The notes below the pieces were generated by a model that was not told the origin of the DNA, did no database searches, and saw nothing but the letters and a program-made list of their open reading frames with translations. Positions 33,079 through 43,524 of a DNA stretch of 50,681 nt are shown in pieces. Numbering within the stretch: position 1 is the first letter of the stretch; the number at the start of each line of letters is the position of its first letter. The DNA lies in NCBI RefSeq assembly GCF_009849585.1, contig NZ_VCRN01000031.1:1-50681 (forward strand). Direction: 5' to 3'. Origin of the DNA: Bacillus sp. ZZV12-4809. Lineage in GTDB: Bacteria; Bacillota; Bacilli; Bacillales; Cytobacillaceae. The position numbers and the translations under genes were made by a program.

Positions 33079-33108
33079 GATAAGGCGCCAAAGCCTTATC
33101 CTTTTTTA
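33077..33108. terminator. Bidirectional terminator between dapF and ligD
   Basis: GGATAAGGC and GCCTTATCC pair perfectly (9 bp, 6-base loop) with T runs on the plus strand; it overlaps the last codons of both genes. Confidence 0.85.
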
Positions 33109-34934
33109 TTGTGCTCCTTTAAAAAGTCCAGCACGGGTGAAAAAGGCTGAATTTCCTTTGTCTGAAAATAAGTGTTAAAAGGATCGCCATCACTGTTTAT
33201 TCTTTTTATCATATTGGTTATTTGAAATCTTTCCATAGTCAGCTTTTCGTTAACTTCCTCCCAAAACAAGGGAGCCGCAACTGTTGCTGATTGATTTCCT
33301 CTGGGTGAATAGGGGGCTATGATTGTCTTTCCTTCTGCATGCTGGATATAATCCACATAAAGCCGACCGCCCCGGTTTTTCTTTAGTCTTTCAATGGTAA
33401 AAGAATCCGGGTCTTTGTTTATGAGATACTGGGCAATGAACTCTGTGAACAGCCGTGTATCATCAAAGGTATAAGTATTTTCCGGAAGGGGAATGTAAAT
33501 TTGCAGCCCTTTATTGCCGGATGTTTTAACAAAGCTTACCAACTTCAGCTGATCAAGCACCTCTTTAATATAAACAGCAGCTTTAATGGCCACCGGAAAA
33601 GCTTCCCGGGAAGGCGGATCCAGATCAAATACGATTTCGCTTGGCCCGGTGCTTGCATTCGTTTTGAACGGTATATGATATTCAAAAGCCAGCTGGTTGC
33701 CAAGCCACAAAAGTGTTTTTAAATTATTGCAGACTATGTAATCAATACCTTCTGACATTTCCGTCTCCACAAAATCCGGTGCATAATCCGGGCAATTTTT
33801 TTGGTAAAAGGGCTCTGCAAAAATACCATGCGGATACCTGATAACGGTTAGCAGCCTGTTTTTTAAGAATGGCAGCATATAGGGTGCAATTTCTCTTAAA
33901 AAGTGAATATAATCAATCTTTTGTATAGCTGGTGTTTCCCATAATGGCTTTTCCGGATGGGTGATTTCTATCTCGGGAGGCAGATTTTTCTGCTGCTGTA
34001 TAAATTGATCATAAGTGCAGGCATCAGGCTTCAAATCGAAACGAAACTGATGAAAGTGCGGCTCCCTCATTTGTTCCTCATAAATCTCCAGATACTTAAC
34101 ATCCACACAAATTGCTGGTTCTACATATATAAATTGATTGTTTTCATCCGTTTTATTGTCTTTGATTATTTGAAAAAGAGCTTGTTTTTCATCGGGCTTC
34201 AATCCAAATAGAAATTGTCCGATTCCTATTACAGAATCCCCCTGGTAAACGCCTGCATAGAAGTAGCCATTTGATTTTTCATAAGCAGTTATAAAACAGG
34301 AAACGTATTTCCAGTTTTTGAATTTCAGCCATAAAGAGGATCTCTTTCCTTCTTCCCATTTATTTTTGATTTGCTTTGCCACGATTCCTTCGCCGTCATG
34401 AAGGACAATTTTTTCCCAAAGTTCTTTAAAACTGCGGTATGGGGGGATTAATTGTATCAATCTGCCATCCTTTTCGTCAGGTTTTAAAGGCAAATTGCAG
34501 TCTTTAAACAAAGCTTCAAGCTCTGCTTTCCTGGCAGTGTACTCTTTATCGCGAATCTTTTTGCCTTTTAACATTAGGATGTCAAAGATAAGGAGACGAC
34601 AGGGAGCTGTTTTAGCTTTCTCAAGAATCTTTTTTTCAGATCTCATTCTGCCCCTGACCTGAATGGACCCAAAATGAGCTTTATAGGCATTCTCAAGCAA
34701 GACCAGTTCTCCATCTAATACAAGCGGAAGGTGCGGTTCGAATTTATCCCTGTGATTTTCCAAAAAAGCCTTAATCTCCGGGAAAAGATCCAATAAAGGT
34801 TTATCGTTCCTGCTTGTCAGTCTGAGTTCCTTGTCCCAGTGCAGGATCGCTCTAAAACCATCATATTTTGCTTCAAACAGCCATTCTTTCTCTTTGGGAG
34901 CATCGAAAGTTAATGTAGGAAGCATAGGTCTCAT
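33096..34934 (-). CDS. ligD: ATP-dependent DNA ligase D (ligase-polymerase)
   Basis: The 612-aa protein has the Bacillus LigD order. An N-terminal ATP ligase domain carries the adenylated Lys in EAKYDGFRA (about residue 24) and later VLDGELV, EGIVAK and LWLKFKNWK; a C-terminal primase-polymerase domain (from about residue 330) has the catalytic acidic pair in FDLDPP and IERLKKNRGGRLYVDY. No nuclease domain is present, as in bacilli. It joins double-strand breaks with Ku in non-homologous end joining, important in spores. AAGGAGG precedes the ATG. Divergent from ku. Confidence 0.95.
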   Translation of the reverse strand: MRPMLPTLTFDAPKEKEWLFEAKYDGFRAILHWDKELRLTSRNDKPLLDLFPEIKAFLENHRDKFEPHLPLVLDGELVLLENAYKAHFGSIQVRGRMRSEKKILEKAKTAPCRLLIFDILMLKGKKIRDKEYTARKAELEALFKDCNLPLKPDEKDGRLIQLIPPYRSFKELWEKIVLHDGEGIVAKQIKNKWEEGKRSSLWLKFKNWKYVSCFITAYEKSNGYFYAGVYQGDSVIGIGQFLFGLKPDEKQALFQIIKDNKTDENNQFIYVEPAICVDVKYLEIYEEQMREPHFHQFRFDLKPDACTYDQFIQQQKNLPPEIEITHPEKPLWETPAIQKIDYIHFLREIAPYMLPFLKNRLLTVIRYPHGIFAEPFYQKNCPDYAPDFVETEMSEGIDYIVCNNLKTLLWLGNQLAFEYHIPFKTNASTGPSEIVFDLDPPSREAFPVAIKAAVYIKEVLDQLKLVSFVKTSGNKGLQIYIPLPENTYTFDDTRLFTEFIAQYLINKDPDSFTIERLKKNRGGRLYVDYIQHAEGKTIIAPYSPRGNQSATVAAPLFWEEVNEKLTMERFQITNMIKRINSDGDPFNTYFQTKEIQPFSPVLDFLKEHNKKG

Positions 34935-35077
34935 TTAATTTGTCCTCCTTTACATTCGTCATTATAGTGTTGGCATTTCCCGCCAAAACTACTCAGTTTC
35001 CAATTCTTTTTGCGTATCTCAGATTTTATAAATACACAAATTATGACTACTACATCAAAATGAATGGGAGTCAGACT

Positions 35078-35932
35078 ATGCATACAATGTGGAAAGGAAG
35101 CATCAGTTTTGGGCTGGTGAATATACCAATAAAGCTGCATTCAGCTACAGAAGATAAGGATATTAAGCTTAGAAATCTTCATAAGGAATGCCATTCGCCA
35201 ATAAAGTATGAGAAAACATGCCCTGTTTGTGAAGTGGAAATTAAGAACGAAGATATTGTAAAAGCTTATGAATACACAAAGGGAAAGTTTGTTGTTTTAG
35301 AGGATGAGGATTTAGAAAAGCTGAAACAGGAAAATGAGGATAAAGCTGTAGAAATTATGGACTTTGTAAAAATCCAGGAAATTGATCCGATTTATTACAA
35401 TCGCACTTACTATATGTCCCCTGGAGACGGTGGTGGAAAAGCCTATTCTCTTCTGAGAAAAGCCCTCGAGACTTCTGAAAAAGTAGGTCTGGCAAAAATC
35501 ATCATCCGTTCCAAAGAGCAGCTGGCTGTAGTCCGTGTATATGAAAACACTCTTGTCATGGAAACGATCCATTACCCTGATGAAGTACGTAAGGCTGCTG
35601 ATGTGCCAAATGTCCCTGCAGAAGATAATGTGACAGATAAAGAAATTGATACGGCCATCATGCTAATTGATCAATTAACCACAGAATTCAAACCTGAAAA
35701 ATATAATGATGACTACCGGACGGCCCTTTTGGAGCTTATCGAAGCTAAACGGACTGGCAAAGATATAGTCACACCTGTTGAAAAAGAGCCTGCGGCAAAT
35801 GTTACTGACCTTATGGCTGCCCTGCAGGCATCAATTGATAAAACGAAGCCCGGTGATGCAGCAACAGCAAAAAAACCTGCAGCTAAAAAGAAGCGTGCTT
35901 CTACAAAGACTAAAGTTAAAAAGCAAGCATGA
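35078..35932 (+). CDS. ku: Ku homodimer DNA end-binding protein
   Basis: The 284-aa protein begins MHTMWKGSISFGLVNIPIKLHSATE and contains the conserved Ku core (RNLHKECHSPIKYEKTCPVCEVEI, YYMSPGDGGGKAYSLLRKAL) and a Lys/Ala/Pro-rich basic tail (about residues 258-284) like those that help DNA binding and LigD contact. The start at 35078 follows GGGAG; the longer frame from 34940 runs back into the ligD promoter region and is spurious. ku and ligD are divergent across 143 bp, so they can share control. B. subtilis orthologues ykoV/ykoU are SigG-dependent; I could not settle a SigG promoter here. Confidence 0.95.
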   Translation: MHTMWKGSISFGLVNIPIKLHSATEDKDIKLRNLHKECHSPIKYEKTCPVCEVEIKNEDIVKAYEYTKGKFVVLEDEDLEKLKQENEDKAVEIMDFVKIQEIDPIYYNRTYYMSPGDGGGKAYSLLRKALETSEKVGLAKIIIRSKEQLAVVRVYENTLVMETIHYPDEVRKAADVPNVPAEDNVTDKEIDTAIMLIDQLTTEFKPEKYNDDYRTALLELIEAKRTGKDIVTPVEKEPAANVTDLMAALQASIDKTKPGDAATAKKPAAKKKRASTKTKVKKQA

Positions 35933-35936
35933 TGCA

Positions 35937-35974
35937 TGGAAACCGAATTTGCTGATGCAAACTCGGTTTTTTAC
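35937..35974 (+). terminator. Terminator after ku
   Basis: AAACCGA and TCGGTTT pair across a longer loop that contains GCTGATGC, followed by T6. Confidence 0.7.
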
Positions 35975-36011
35975 TGCAGAACAGCATAATAAAGAAAAAT
36001 CGAGGGAATTT

Positions 36012-36080
36012 ATGGATAACCTTCGAAAAAATGTTCATATAACTCGAATGGGTGGTAATCCCTTAAGAAAAAGGATTTGA
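36012..36080 (+). CDS. Possible 22-aa basic peptide upstream of PAP2 gene
   Basis: ATG 36012 with GAGGGAA six bases upstream opens MDNLRKNVHITRMGGNPLRKRI, then TGA. The frame ends four bases before the PAP2 ATG, so it may act as a translational leader for that gene. It is strongly basic (seven Lys/Arg). No family known; chance is not excluded. Confidence 0.35.
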   Translation: MDNLRKNVHITRMGGNPLRKRI

Positions 36081-36084
36081 AGAT

Positions 36085-36744
36085 ATGGAATTGAAAAATT
36101 TAACATTGAAAAGCATTTTTTATTTAGCGCTGGCAGCTGCAGTACTTGGTGGGTTTTTGCTGCTTTTTATAGAAATAGTGGACGAATTAAAGGAAAATGA
36201 GTTAACTCGTTTCGATGAGTCTGTGATCGATTACGTACAGGCTTTTATTTCTCCCAGGATCACAGAATATATGAGTGTGGTTACTTTTTTAGGGTCGGTA
36301 AAGTGGCTGGCTTTTTCTGTGCTTATAGCATCTGTAGGTTTGTTCTTGTTTAAAAAGAGATCACTTGCCTGGTTCATGGTTCTTTCCTCCGGATTCGGCG
36401 CACTATTTAACCTGCTGCTGAAATGGATTTTTAAAAGAGAGCGACCGGATATCAAACCTCTGATCGAAGAGCACGGATTCAGTTTCCCGAGCGGGCACTC
36501 GATGGGATCTTTTATTTTTTATGGCTCACTTGCCTATATAATCATTCATCTGGCAAAAAGAAAGCGCTGGAAGGCTGCATGGACCTTTATGCTATGCTGC
36601 TTTATCATAATGATTGGACTAAGCCGCATTTATTTAGGTGTTCATTTTCCAAGTGATGTAATTGCTGGTTTTGCAGCCGGTGGCGCTTGGCTTATAATTA
36701 TGATCATCGGGTTCCGCTATTATGAGTACCGTAAAAATATATAA
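36085..36744 (+). CDS. PAP2-family membrane phosphatase
   Basis: The 219-aa protein has about six membrane segments and the three-part acid phosphatase signature: KWIFKRERPD, FPSGHS and SRIYLGVHFPSDVIAG, with the catalytic His in each of the last two. Family members dephosphorylate lipid phosphates such as phosphatidylglycerophosphate or undecaprenyl diphosphate on the outer membrane face. The substrate is open; a second undecaprenyl-diphosphatase activity next to uppP in this genome is possible. The ribosome binding site (AAGGAT) is weak and may be coupled to the 22-aa ORF. Confidence 0.9.
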   Translation: MELKNLTLKSIFYLALAAAVLGGFLLLFIEIVDELKENELTRFDESVIDYVQAFISPRITEYMSVVTFLGSVKWLAFSVLIASVGLFLFKKRSLAWFMVLSSGFGALFNLLLKWIFKRERPDIKPLIEEHGFSFPSGHSMGSFIFYGSLAYIIIHLAKRKRWKAAWTFMLCCFIIMIGLSRIYLGVHFPSDVIAGFAAGGAWLIIMIIGFRYYEYRKNI

Positions 36745-36809
36745 TGGGTATTGAGAAATAAACTCATTCTTAATAACATAGGGGAATAACAGAAACAGGA
36801 GTGGAAAGA

Positions 36810-37355
36810 ATGAATCAAAAAATTTTGCCGGCCTCATCCAATATGAAAGAATTTGAAAAATTCCTGAAAAGCACTTATGAAATTGGTGTATTTCTTGATA
36901 TGCATATTTCACAGCTGAAGAATGTTTCACAGATGGCAAAGGCACATAATAAAAAAATGATTTATCATGTCGATCTGATTCATGGATTGAAAAGCGATGA
37001 CTATGCTGTCGAATATATATGCCAGGAATATAAGCCTCATGGATTAATTTCTACTAAATCCAGCGTCATCCTGAAAGCTAAGCAAAAGGGAGTAATTGCT
37101 GTTCAGAGGATTTTCCTCATTGATTCGCATGCACTCGAAAAGAGTTATAAATTAATCGAGAAAACCAGGCCGAACTATATTGAAGTTTTGCCGGGAGCCA
37201 TGCCATGGATGATCAGAGAAGTTAACGAACGTTTGAATACCCCTATTTTTGCAGGAGGACTCATCCGTTCAGAAGAAGAAGTGAGGAGCGCGCTTGATGC
37301 AGGAGCCGCAGCCATTACAACTTCAAAAATTGAATTATGGGAGAAGTTTTCATAA
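36810..37355 (+). CDS. glpP: Glycerol-3-phosphate responsive antiterminator
   Basis: The 181-aa protein aligns with GlpP throughout (MNQKILPASSNMKEFEKFL ... VFLDMHISQLK, MIYHVDLIHGLKSDDYAVEY, IEVLPGAMPWMI, FAGGLIRSEEEV). GlpP binds glycerol-3-phosphate and leader mRNA of glp genes to prevent premature termination. It stands just upstream of glpF, glpK and glpD, and terminator-type leaders precede glpF and glpD. The AGGAG at 36797 suits ATG 36810 rather than GTG 36801. Confidence 0.93.
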   Translation: MNQKILPASSNMKEFEKFLKSTYEIGVFLDMHISQLKNVSQMAKAHNKKMIYHVDLIHGLKSDDYAVEYICQEYKPHGLISTKSSVILKAKQKGVIAVQRIFLIDSHALEKSYKLIEKTRPNYIEVLPGAMPWMIREVNERLNTPIFAGGLIRSEEEVRSALDAGAAAITTSKIELWEKFS

Positions 37356-37372
37356 AAATGTTATTGGAGAGT

Positions 37373-37401
37373 TTGACAACGTTTTCATAGATTTGTATAC
37401 T
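37373..37401 (+). promoter_or_regulatory. glpFK promoter overlapped by a CcpA (cre) site
   Basis: TTGACA (37373-37378), 17 bases, TATACT (37396-37401) form a strong sigma-A promoter. The string TTGACAACGTTTTCAT (37373-37388) fits the cre consensus WTGNNARCGNWWWCAW at every position and covers the -35, so CcpA should repress glpFK when glucose is present. Confidence 0.8.
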
Positions 37402-37434
37402 AGGTTTAACAAGTTAATTTATGTGTCGGAGATT

Positions 37435-37491
37435 AGGAGATTCACACAGTTTAGCCTTTCAAGGCTTAATCTGTCGTGGATCTCCTTTTTG
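37435..37491 (+). promoter_or_regulatory. GlpP-controlled terminator leader of glpFK
   Basis: AGGAGATTCACACAG pairs with CTGTCGTGGATCTCCT (one bulge) and closes an inner AGCC/GGCT stem, followed by T5, between promoter and glpF. This is the kind of leader terminator GlpP overcomes. The sequence before it (CGGAGATTAGGAGAT) resembles that before the glpD hairpin (CGGCAGGAGATG). Confidence 0.75.
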
Positions 37492-37529
37492 TTTTCCGGC
37501 CAGCCAAAATGGAAAGGGGATTTTTTCAG

Positions 37530-38354
37530 ATGTCTGCTTTTATGGGAGAAATGATTGGAACAATGATCCTGATTGTTTTTGGAGGAGGCGTTATTGCCGG
37601 GGCGAATTTAAAAAAGACCTTCTCTTTTAATGGAGGGTGGATTGTTATCACTATTGCCTGGGGGCTTGCTGTAACGATGGGGGTTTTTGCTGTAGGGTCG
37701 ATAAGCGGAGCACACTTGAATCCCGCTGTAACAGTCGGGTTTGCGCTTAGCGGGGATCTCCCATGGTCTGACGTGCCGGGGTATATTCTGGCCCAAGTCC
37801 TGGGGGGCTTTTTGGGAGGAGTTATTGTGTTCCTCCACTATCTGCCGCATTGGAAAGAAACAGAAGACCAGGGGGCAAAGCTTGCTGTATTCTCAACCAG
37901 TCCTGCGATTTCCCATACATTTTCAAATTTATTGAGTGAAATGATTGGCACATTTATTCTTGTATTGGGATTGATGTTTATTGGAGCAAATCAATTTACC
38001 GAAGGGTTAAACCCGATTGCTGTAGGTCTTCTTATCGTAGCTATCGGCATGTCTCTTGGCGGGACAACCGGGTATGCGATTAATCCGGCCCGTGATCTTG
38101 GGCCGCGAATTGCTCATTTTCTTCTTCCTATTGCAGGTAAAGGGAAATCGAACTGGGGATATGCTTGGATCCCGGTAGCAGGGCCAATCCTCGGGGGCTT
38201 AATGGGATCTGCATTCTATCAAGTTATGTTTGCTGGCAAAGCTTCAGGTATGTTATGGGCAGTGCTGGGTGTTAATATAATAGTATTAATTCTTTCGTAT
38301 ATCTTTGGCAAAAAACAACCGGGGGAAGTTGATTCTTCTAAAGTGGCTGCATAA
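37530..38354 (+). CDS. glpF: Glycerol uptake facilitator (aquaglyceroporin)
   Basis: The 274-aa MIP-family channel has six membrane segments and the two half-helix motifs SGAHLNPAVT and GYAINPARDLGPR; Asp after the second NPAR is typical of glycerol-permeable members. ATG 37530 was chosen, after GGAAAGGGGA, since the longer frame overlaps the leader terminator. It passes glycerol into the cell for GlpK, encoded 35 bases downstream in the same transcript. Confidence 0.93.
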   Translation: MSAFMGEMIGTMILIVFGGGVIAGANLKKTFSFNGGWIVITIAWGLAVTMGVFAVGSISGAHLNPAVTVGFALSGDLPWSDVPGYILAQVLGGFLGGVIVFLHYLPHWKETEDQGAKLAVFSTSPAISHTFSNLLSEMIGTFILVLGLMFIGANQFTEGLNPIAVGLLIVAIGMSLGGTTGYAINPARDLGPRIAHFLLPIAGKGKSNWGYAWIPVAGPILGGLMGSAFYQVMFAGKASGMLWAVLGVNIIVLILSYIFGKKQPGEVDSSKVAA

Positions 38355-38371
38355 ATAAGAATATTGATTGA

Positions 38372-39880
<1,509 letters not shown>

Positions 39881-39957
39881 TCTGAAGCAGGTTTTATACA
39901 CAATTCATTTCTTTTATGATACAATAAACTTAAGTTAATAGTTCGGCAGGAGATGCG

Positions 39958-40015
39958 GAGAGACCACAAAATCATTATCGTCTAATCGATAATGTATTTT
40001 GTGGTCTCTTTTTTA
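39958..40015 (+). promoter_or_regulatory. GlpP-controlled terminator leader of glpD
   Basis: A long near-perfect hairpin (GAGACCACAAAA with TTTTGTGGTCTC, and CATTATCG with CGATAATG inside, 6-base loop) ends in T6, 61 bp before glpD. A TACAAT -10-like element lies near 39919. The hairpin and its AGGAGATG lead-in match the glpD antitermination leader of bacilli in kind. Confidence 0.8.
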
Positions 40016-40075
40016 TTCCCTGCTTTAAAAGGGGTAGTTACAACTACTAACCTTTTCAATAAGGAGGAGACAGCC

Positions 40076-41740
40076 ATGACATTTTCTAATTTAAATCGTA
40101 CTGACATGATAAATACTCTTACAAAGAAAGAATTTGATGTTCTGATAATTGGCGGAGGCATAACCGGAGCAGGGATTGCGCTGGATGCTGCAGCACGGGG
40201 TATGAGGACAGCACTTGTGGAAATGCAGGATTTTGCAGCAGGAACCTCCAGCCGTTCAACCAAACTGGTTCACGGTGGGTTAAGATATCTTAAGCAATTC
40301 GAAGTTAAAATGGTAGCTGAAGTCGGAAAAGAGCGGGCTATCGTATATGAAAATGGTCCACATGTGACTACACCGGAGTGGATGCTTCTCCCAATGCATA
40401 AAGGAGGCACATTTGGGAAATTTTCAACTTCAATCGGACTTAGAGTGTACGATTTCCTTGCGGGCGTCAGAAAGGCCGAACGCAGAAAAATGCTCAATGT
40501 CCAGGAAACATTGTCAAAAGAGCCGCTCATAAAAAAGGATGGCCTAAAAGGCGGCGGTTATTATGTAGAATACCGCACAGATGATGCACGTCTTACGATA
40601 GAGGTAATGAAAGCCGCTGCAGAAAAAGGGGCTATTCCAGTTAACTATATGAAGGTTGAAAAACTTTTATATGATGAACAAGGTAAGGTGTGCGGGGCTG
40701 CTGCTGCTGATCAGCTGACTGGCAGGATCTATGAAATTAAAGCAAAAAAAGTTATTAACGCTGCCGGCCCCTGGGTTGATTCCATTCGTGAGAAAGACGG
40801 CTCCAGGAAAGGAAAGGCCCTGCGCCTGACTAAAGGTGTTCATTTGGTCATTGATCAATCCAAGTTCCCATTAAAGCAGGCTGTGTACTTTGATACTCCT
40901 GACAAAAGGATGGTGTTTGCTATACCTAGAAACGGAAAAACATATGTGGGGACAACTGATACTTTTTATGACTCAGATCCTGTCAATCCAAAAATGACTG
41001 CAAGTGACAGAACCTACATTATAAACGCGATTAACTTTATGTTCCCTTCCGTAAAAATAGCGGAGAAGGATATTGAATCCAGCTGGGCTGGTGTTCGTCC
41101 ACTTATTTGGGAAGAAGGAAAAGACCCTTCCGAAATATCACGCAAGGATGAAATTTGGGAGTCGGATACTGGTTTGTTGACAATTGCCGGCGGGAAACTG
41201 ACAGGGTACAGGAAAATGGCAGAAACCATTGTAGATTTGCTTGCTGATAAACTTAAACAGGAATGGAACAGTACATTTAGCAGCAGTATCACAAAAACAT
41301 TGCCCATTTCTGGAGGAGATGTAGGGGGATCCTTTAAATTCCGGGAATTCGTTGAGCTTCAGACTGAGAAAGGAATAAAAATTGGCTTATCAGCTGAACA
41401 GTCGAAACACCTTGTAACAATGTACGGGTCTAATGTTGGCCGCATTTTTAATATAATTGAAGAGACTGGGAGTGAAGCTGACCATTACGGTCTTCCTATG
41501 GTATTGTGGGCAAAGCTGAAATATGCAATAGAACATGAAATGGCTGCCACCCCTGTTGACTTTTTTAACCGCAGAACAGGAGCGCTCCTTTTTGATATTG
41601 AAACAGTGAGAGAATACAAGGAGCAAGTTATTTCATATATGGCTGAAGCATTTAATTGGGATGCTGCTGCAAAAAGTAATTTCGAGAACCAGCTGGGCCA
41701 GGAATTAAGCTCTGCCATAGACCCTGCTGATCATGACTAA
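40076..41740 (+). CDS. glpD: Aerobic glycerol-3-phosphate dehydrogenase
   Basis: The 554-aa FAD enzyme has the dinucleotide fold [21 protein letters not shown] (about residues 22-42) and [16 protein letters not shown], and a normal C-terminal domain. It oxidises glycerol-3-phosphate to dihydroxyacetone phosphate at the membrane and passes electrons to menaquinone. AAGGAGGAGACAGCC directly precedes ATG 40076; a longer frame would start inside the terminator. Regulated through GlpP antitermination. Confidence 0.96.
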   Translation: MTFSNLNRTDMINTLTKKEFDVLIIGGGITGAGIALDAAARGMRTALVEMQDFAAGTSSRSTKLVHGGLRYLKQFEVKMVAEVGKERAIVYENGPHVTTPEWMLLPMHKGGTFGKFSTSIGLRVYDFLAGVRKAERRKMLNVQETLSKEPLIKKDGLKGGGYYVEYRTDDARLTIEVMKAAAEKGAIPVNYMKVEKLLYDEQGKVCGAAAADQLTGRIYEIKAKKVINAAGPWVDSIREKDGSRKGKALRLTKGVHLVIDQSKFPLKQAVYFDTPDKRMVFAIPRNGKTYVGTTDTFYDSDPVNPKMTASDRTYIINAINFMFPSVKIAEKDIESSWAGVRPLIWEEGKDPSEISRKDEIWESDTGLLTIAGGKLTGYRKMAETIVDLLADKLKQEWNSTFSSSITKTLPISGGDVGGSFKFREFVELQTEKGIKIGLSAEQSKHLVTMYGSNVGRIFNIIEETGSEADHYGLPMVLWAKLKYAIEHEMAATPVDFFNRRTGALLFDIETVREYKEQVISYMAEAFNWDAAAKSNFENQLGQELSSAIDPADHD

Positions 41741-41767
41741 AACTCTCCGGACGGGGAGTTTTTTTCT
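41739..41767 (+). terminator. Terminator after glpD
   Basis: AAACTCTCC pairs with GGGGAGTTT, followed by T7. Confidence 0.85.
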
Positions 41768-41839
41768 TATGAGGAGATTTTAAACAAAAGGGACAGTCCG
41801 CTGTCATACAATTATATATATAGGTAGCGGAGGTGGGTT

Positions 41840-42799
41840 ATGTACAACGTTCTAATGTTTGTTGACTCGGGGGTTGATGATTCAATTGCGCTGATGTATG
41901 CCCTTCAGCACCCTGAGATTAATGTAGTAGGTGTGGTCAGTGCTTATGGCAACATAACCAAAGAGGAATCCATTAATAACACTGCCTATTTACTGACCCT
42001 CGCAGGCAGAGAGGACATTCCGATTATTGCAGGAGCAAGCGGGCCGTTATCCGGTGATACTGCTGTGTTTTATCCTGAAATACATGGGGAGGAAGGACTT
42101 GGGCCCATTCAGCCTCCAAAGGATTTTAACAGTGAAATAGAGGTTCATGATATCAATAAAATTATTGAAATAGTTAATGAATATAAGAATAACCTGGTGA
42201 TCGTTGGTGTAGGGAGGCAGACGGATTTGGCGCTGCCGCTCATTCTGTATGGAAAGGATGCATACAAGGATGTAAATGCATTCTATTTAATGGGAGGTGC
42301 CTTTCTGGTTCCGGGAAATGTGACACCAGAGGCTGAAGCAAACTTTTACGCTGACCCCATTGCTGCGGATTCAGTGCTTGAAAAAGTAAAAAACATATAT
42401 ATATTTCCGTTAAATGTAACCAATAAAGCGATTATCCGGCCAGAGACGATTGAATTTATCGCGAATAACACCCAATCTCCTTTTAAAGATTTAATTAAGC
42501 CTGCATATGATTATTATTATGATTCTTACCAGGAGCTTGTTCCGGGAATTGAGGGTGCGCCGCTCCATGATGTTCTTGTTTTAAGTGTTCTCACAAATCC
42601 TGATCTCGTAAAATATGTTAAACGAAGAGTGAGAATTGAGCAGTTTGGAAAGGCCAAAGGAAAGAGCATCGCTGATTTTAGGCCTAAGCCTGAAGAGGAA
42701 CCGGCGGAAACACTTGACAACATTGCGATGGAGCTTGACGTGGAGGGTTTTGTTATTGATTTTATGAAGGCTTTTCTCTATCAGAAGAATCAGAAATAG
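41840..42799 (+). CDS. Inosine/uridine-preferring nucleoside hydrolase family protein
   Basis: The 319-aa protein has the family layout, with an N-terminal metal motif and the C-terminal catalytic His-Asp (APLHDVLVLSVL). The N-terminal motif reads FVDSGVDDS where the canonical form is DxDPGHDDA, so the first Asp is Phe, although the Asp residues equivalent to CfIUNH Asp10, Asp14 and Asp15 remain. The segment LMGGAFLVPGNVTPEAEANFYADPIAADSVL is typical. It probably hydrolyses ribonucleosides to base and ribose. It is monocistronic, with an AGCGGAGGTGGGTT ribosome binding site. Confidence 0.88.
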   Translation: MYNVLMFVDSGVDDSIALMYALQHPEINVVGVVSAYGNITKEESINNTAYLLTLAGREDIPIIAGASGPLSGDTAVFYPEIHGEEGLGPIQPPKDFNSEIEVHDINKIIEIVNEYKNNLVIVGVGRQTDLALPLILYGKDAYKDVNAFYLMGGAFLVPGNVTPEAEANFYADPIAADSVLEKVKNIYIFPLNVTNKAIIRPETIEFIANNTQSPFKDLIKPAYDYYYDSYQELVPGIEGAPLHDVLVLSVLTNPDLVKYVKRRVRIEQFGKAKGKSIADFRPKPEEEPAETLDNIAMELDVEGFVIDFMKAFLYQKNQK

Positions 42800-42831
42800 C
42801 TTTTGACACATTGTGTTGAAAGCTTTTTTAT
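42797..42831 (+). terminator. Terminator after the nucleoside hydrolase
   Basis: AGCTTTTGACACA and TGTGTTGAAAGCT pair with small mismatches, followed by T6. Confidence 0.8.
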
Positions 42832-42979
42832 TTGTTTGAAGGGGAATAGACTGTTCACATAGAATCTAATATCATGGAAAACTTTTGCAGTAAACGGAAG
42901 ATTCGTTAGGAAAAATAAAATGGCAATAAATCCATTTAGCTACATCATATATTAATAAGATCAAATGGAGGATTGTAAA

Positions 42980-43465
42980 TTGCTGAAAAATAAAAAATTA
43001 AACATGACTCTTTCAATTCTTGGAATGGTCCTGGCCATTGCTCTGGCGTACACTGTCCTTGTCTTTTTAAATAAGGATGAACCTAAGATGCAAAAGACCT
43101 CGGCAAATGCGGAGGCACCCGAGGGATTAATGTACGAAGATTTAGGAGACTTTATTGCCTCCAGTCATACTTTTTATAATGAAACACTTGGATGGGGAAG
43201 AGACCGTAAAGTCAGCTGGCCAAAACAAAAAGAGCAGGCTGATTTAATCATAAACTCGCTTAAAAAAATATCAGCGGAGAATAAAGATCTTCAGACTGAC
43301 TTGGACACGATAGCAAGTCTGGCGAAAACTGTGCAGTCGGGCACCAGGGAAAAGGACGCTTTAATCAAGCTTCACCGCTATTTTCATGATTTGGATATAG
43401 GTTTTAATGACTATAAAGATACAACCGATTATTTTGATGTGACCGAGTACAAAGGAGAAAGCTAA
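42980..43465 (+). CDS. Membrane-anchored hypothetical protein
   Basis: The 161-aa product has one N-terminal membrane segment (about residues 10-30, LSILGMVLAIALAYTVLVFL) and an external part of helices: PEGLMYEDLGDFIASSHTFYNETLGWGRDRKV, then a helical region. No family recognised. TTG 42980 is preferred because GGAGG lies eight bases upstream; an in-frame ATG at 42965 overlaps that site. No terminator directly follows; the intergenic region after it contains the RNA unit starting near 43490. Confidence 0.65.
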   Translation: MLKNKKLNMTLSILGMVLAIALAYTVLVFLNKDEPKMQKTSANAEAPEGLMYEDLGDFIASSHTFYNETLGWGRDRKVSWPKQKEQADLIINSLKKISAENKDLQTDLDTIASLAKTVQSGTREKDALIKLHRYFHDLDIGFNDYKDTTDYFDVTEYKGES

Positions 43466-43489
43466 TCTGCGGGTTGACAAGATATTTTC

Positions 43490-43518
43490 TTGACAGATAA
43501 CCTCATATAAGATATTAT
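43490..43518 (+). promoter_or_regulatory. Strong sigma-A promoter of a non-coding unit
   Basis: TTGACA (43490-43495), a 17-base spacer and TATTAT (43513-43518) are near consensus; a second TTGACA lies at 43474. No ORF with a ribosome binding site follows before the terminator at 43949. Confidence 0.75.
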
Positions 43519-43524
43519 AGTGAT

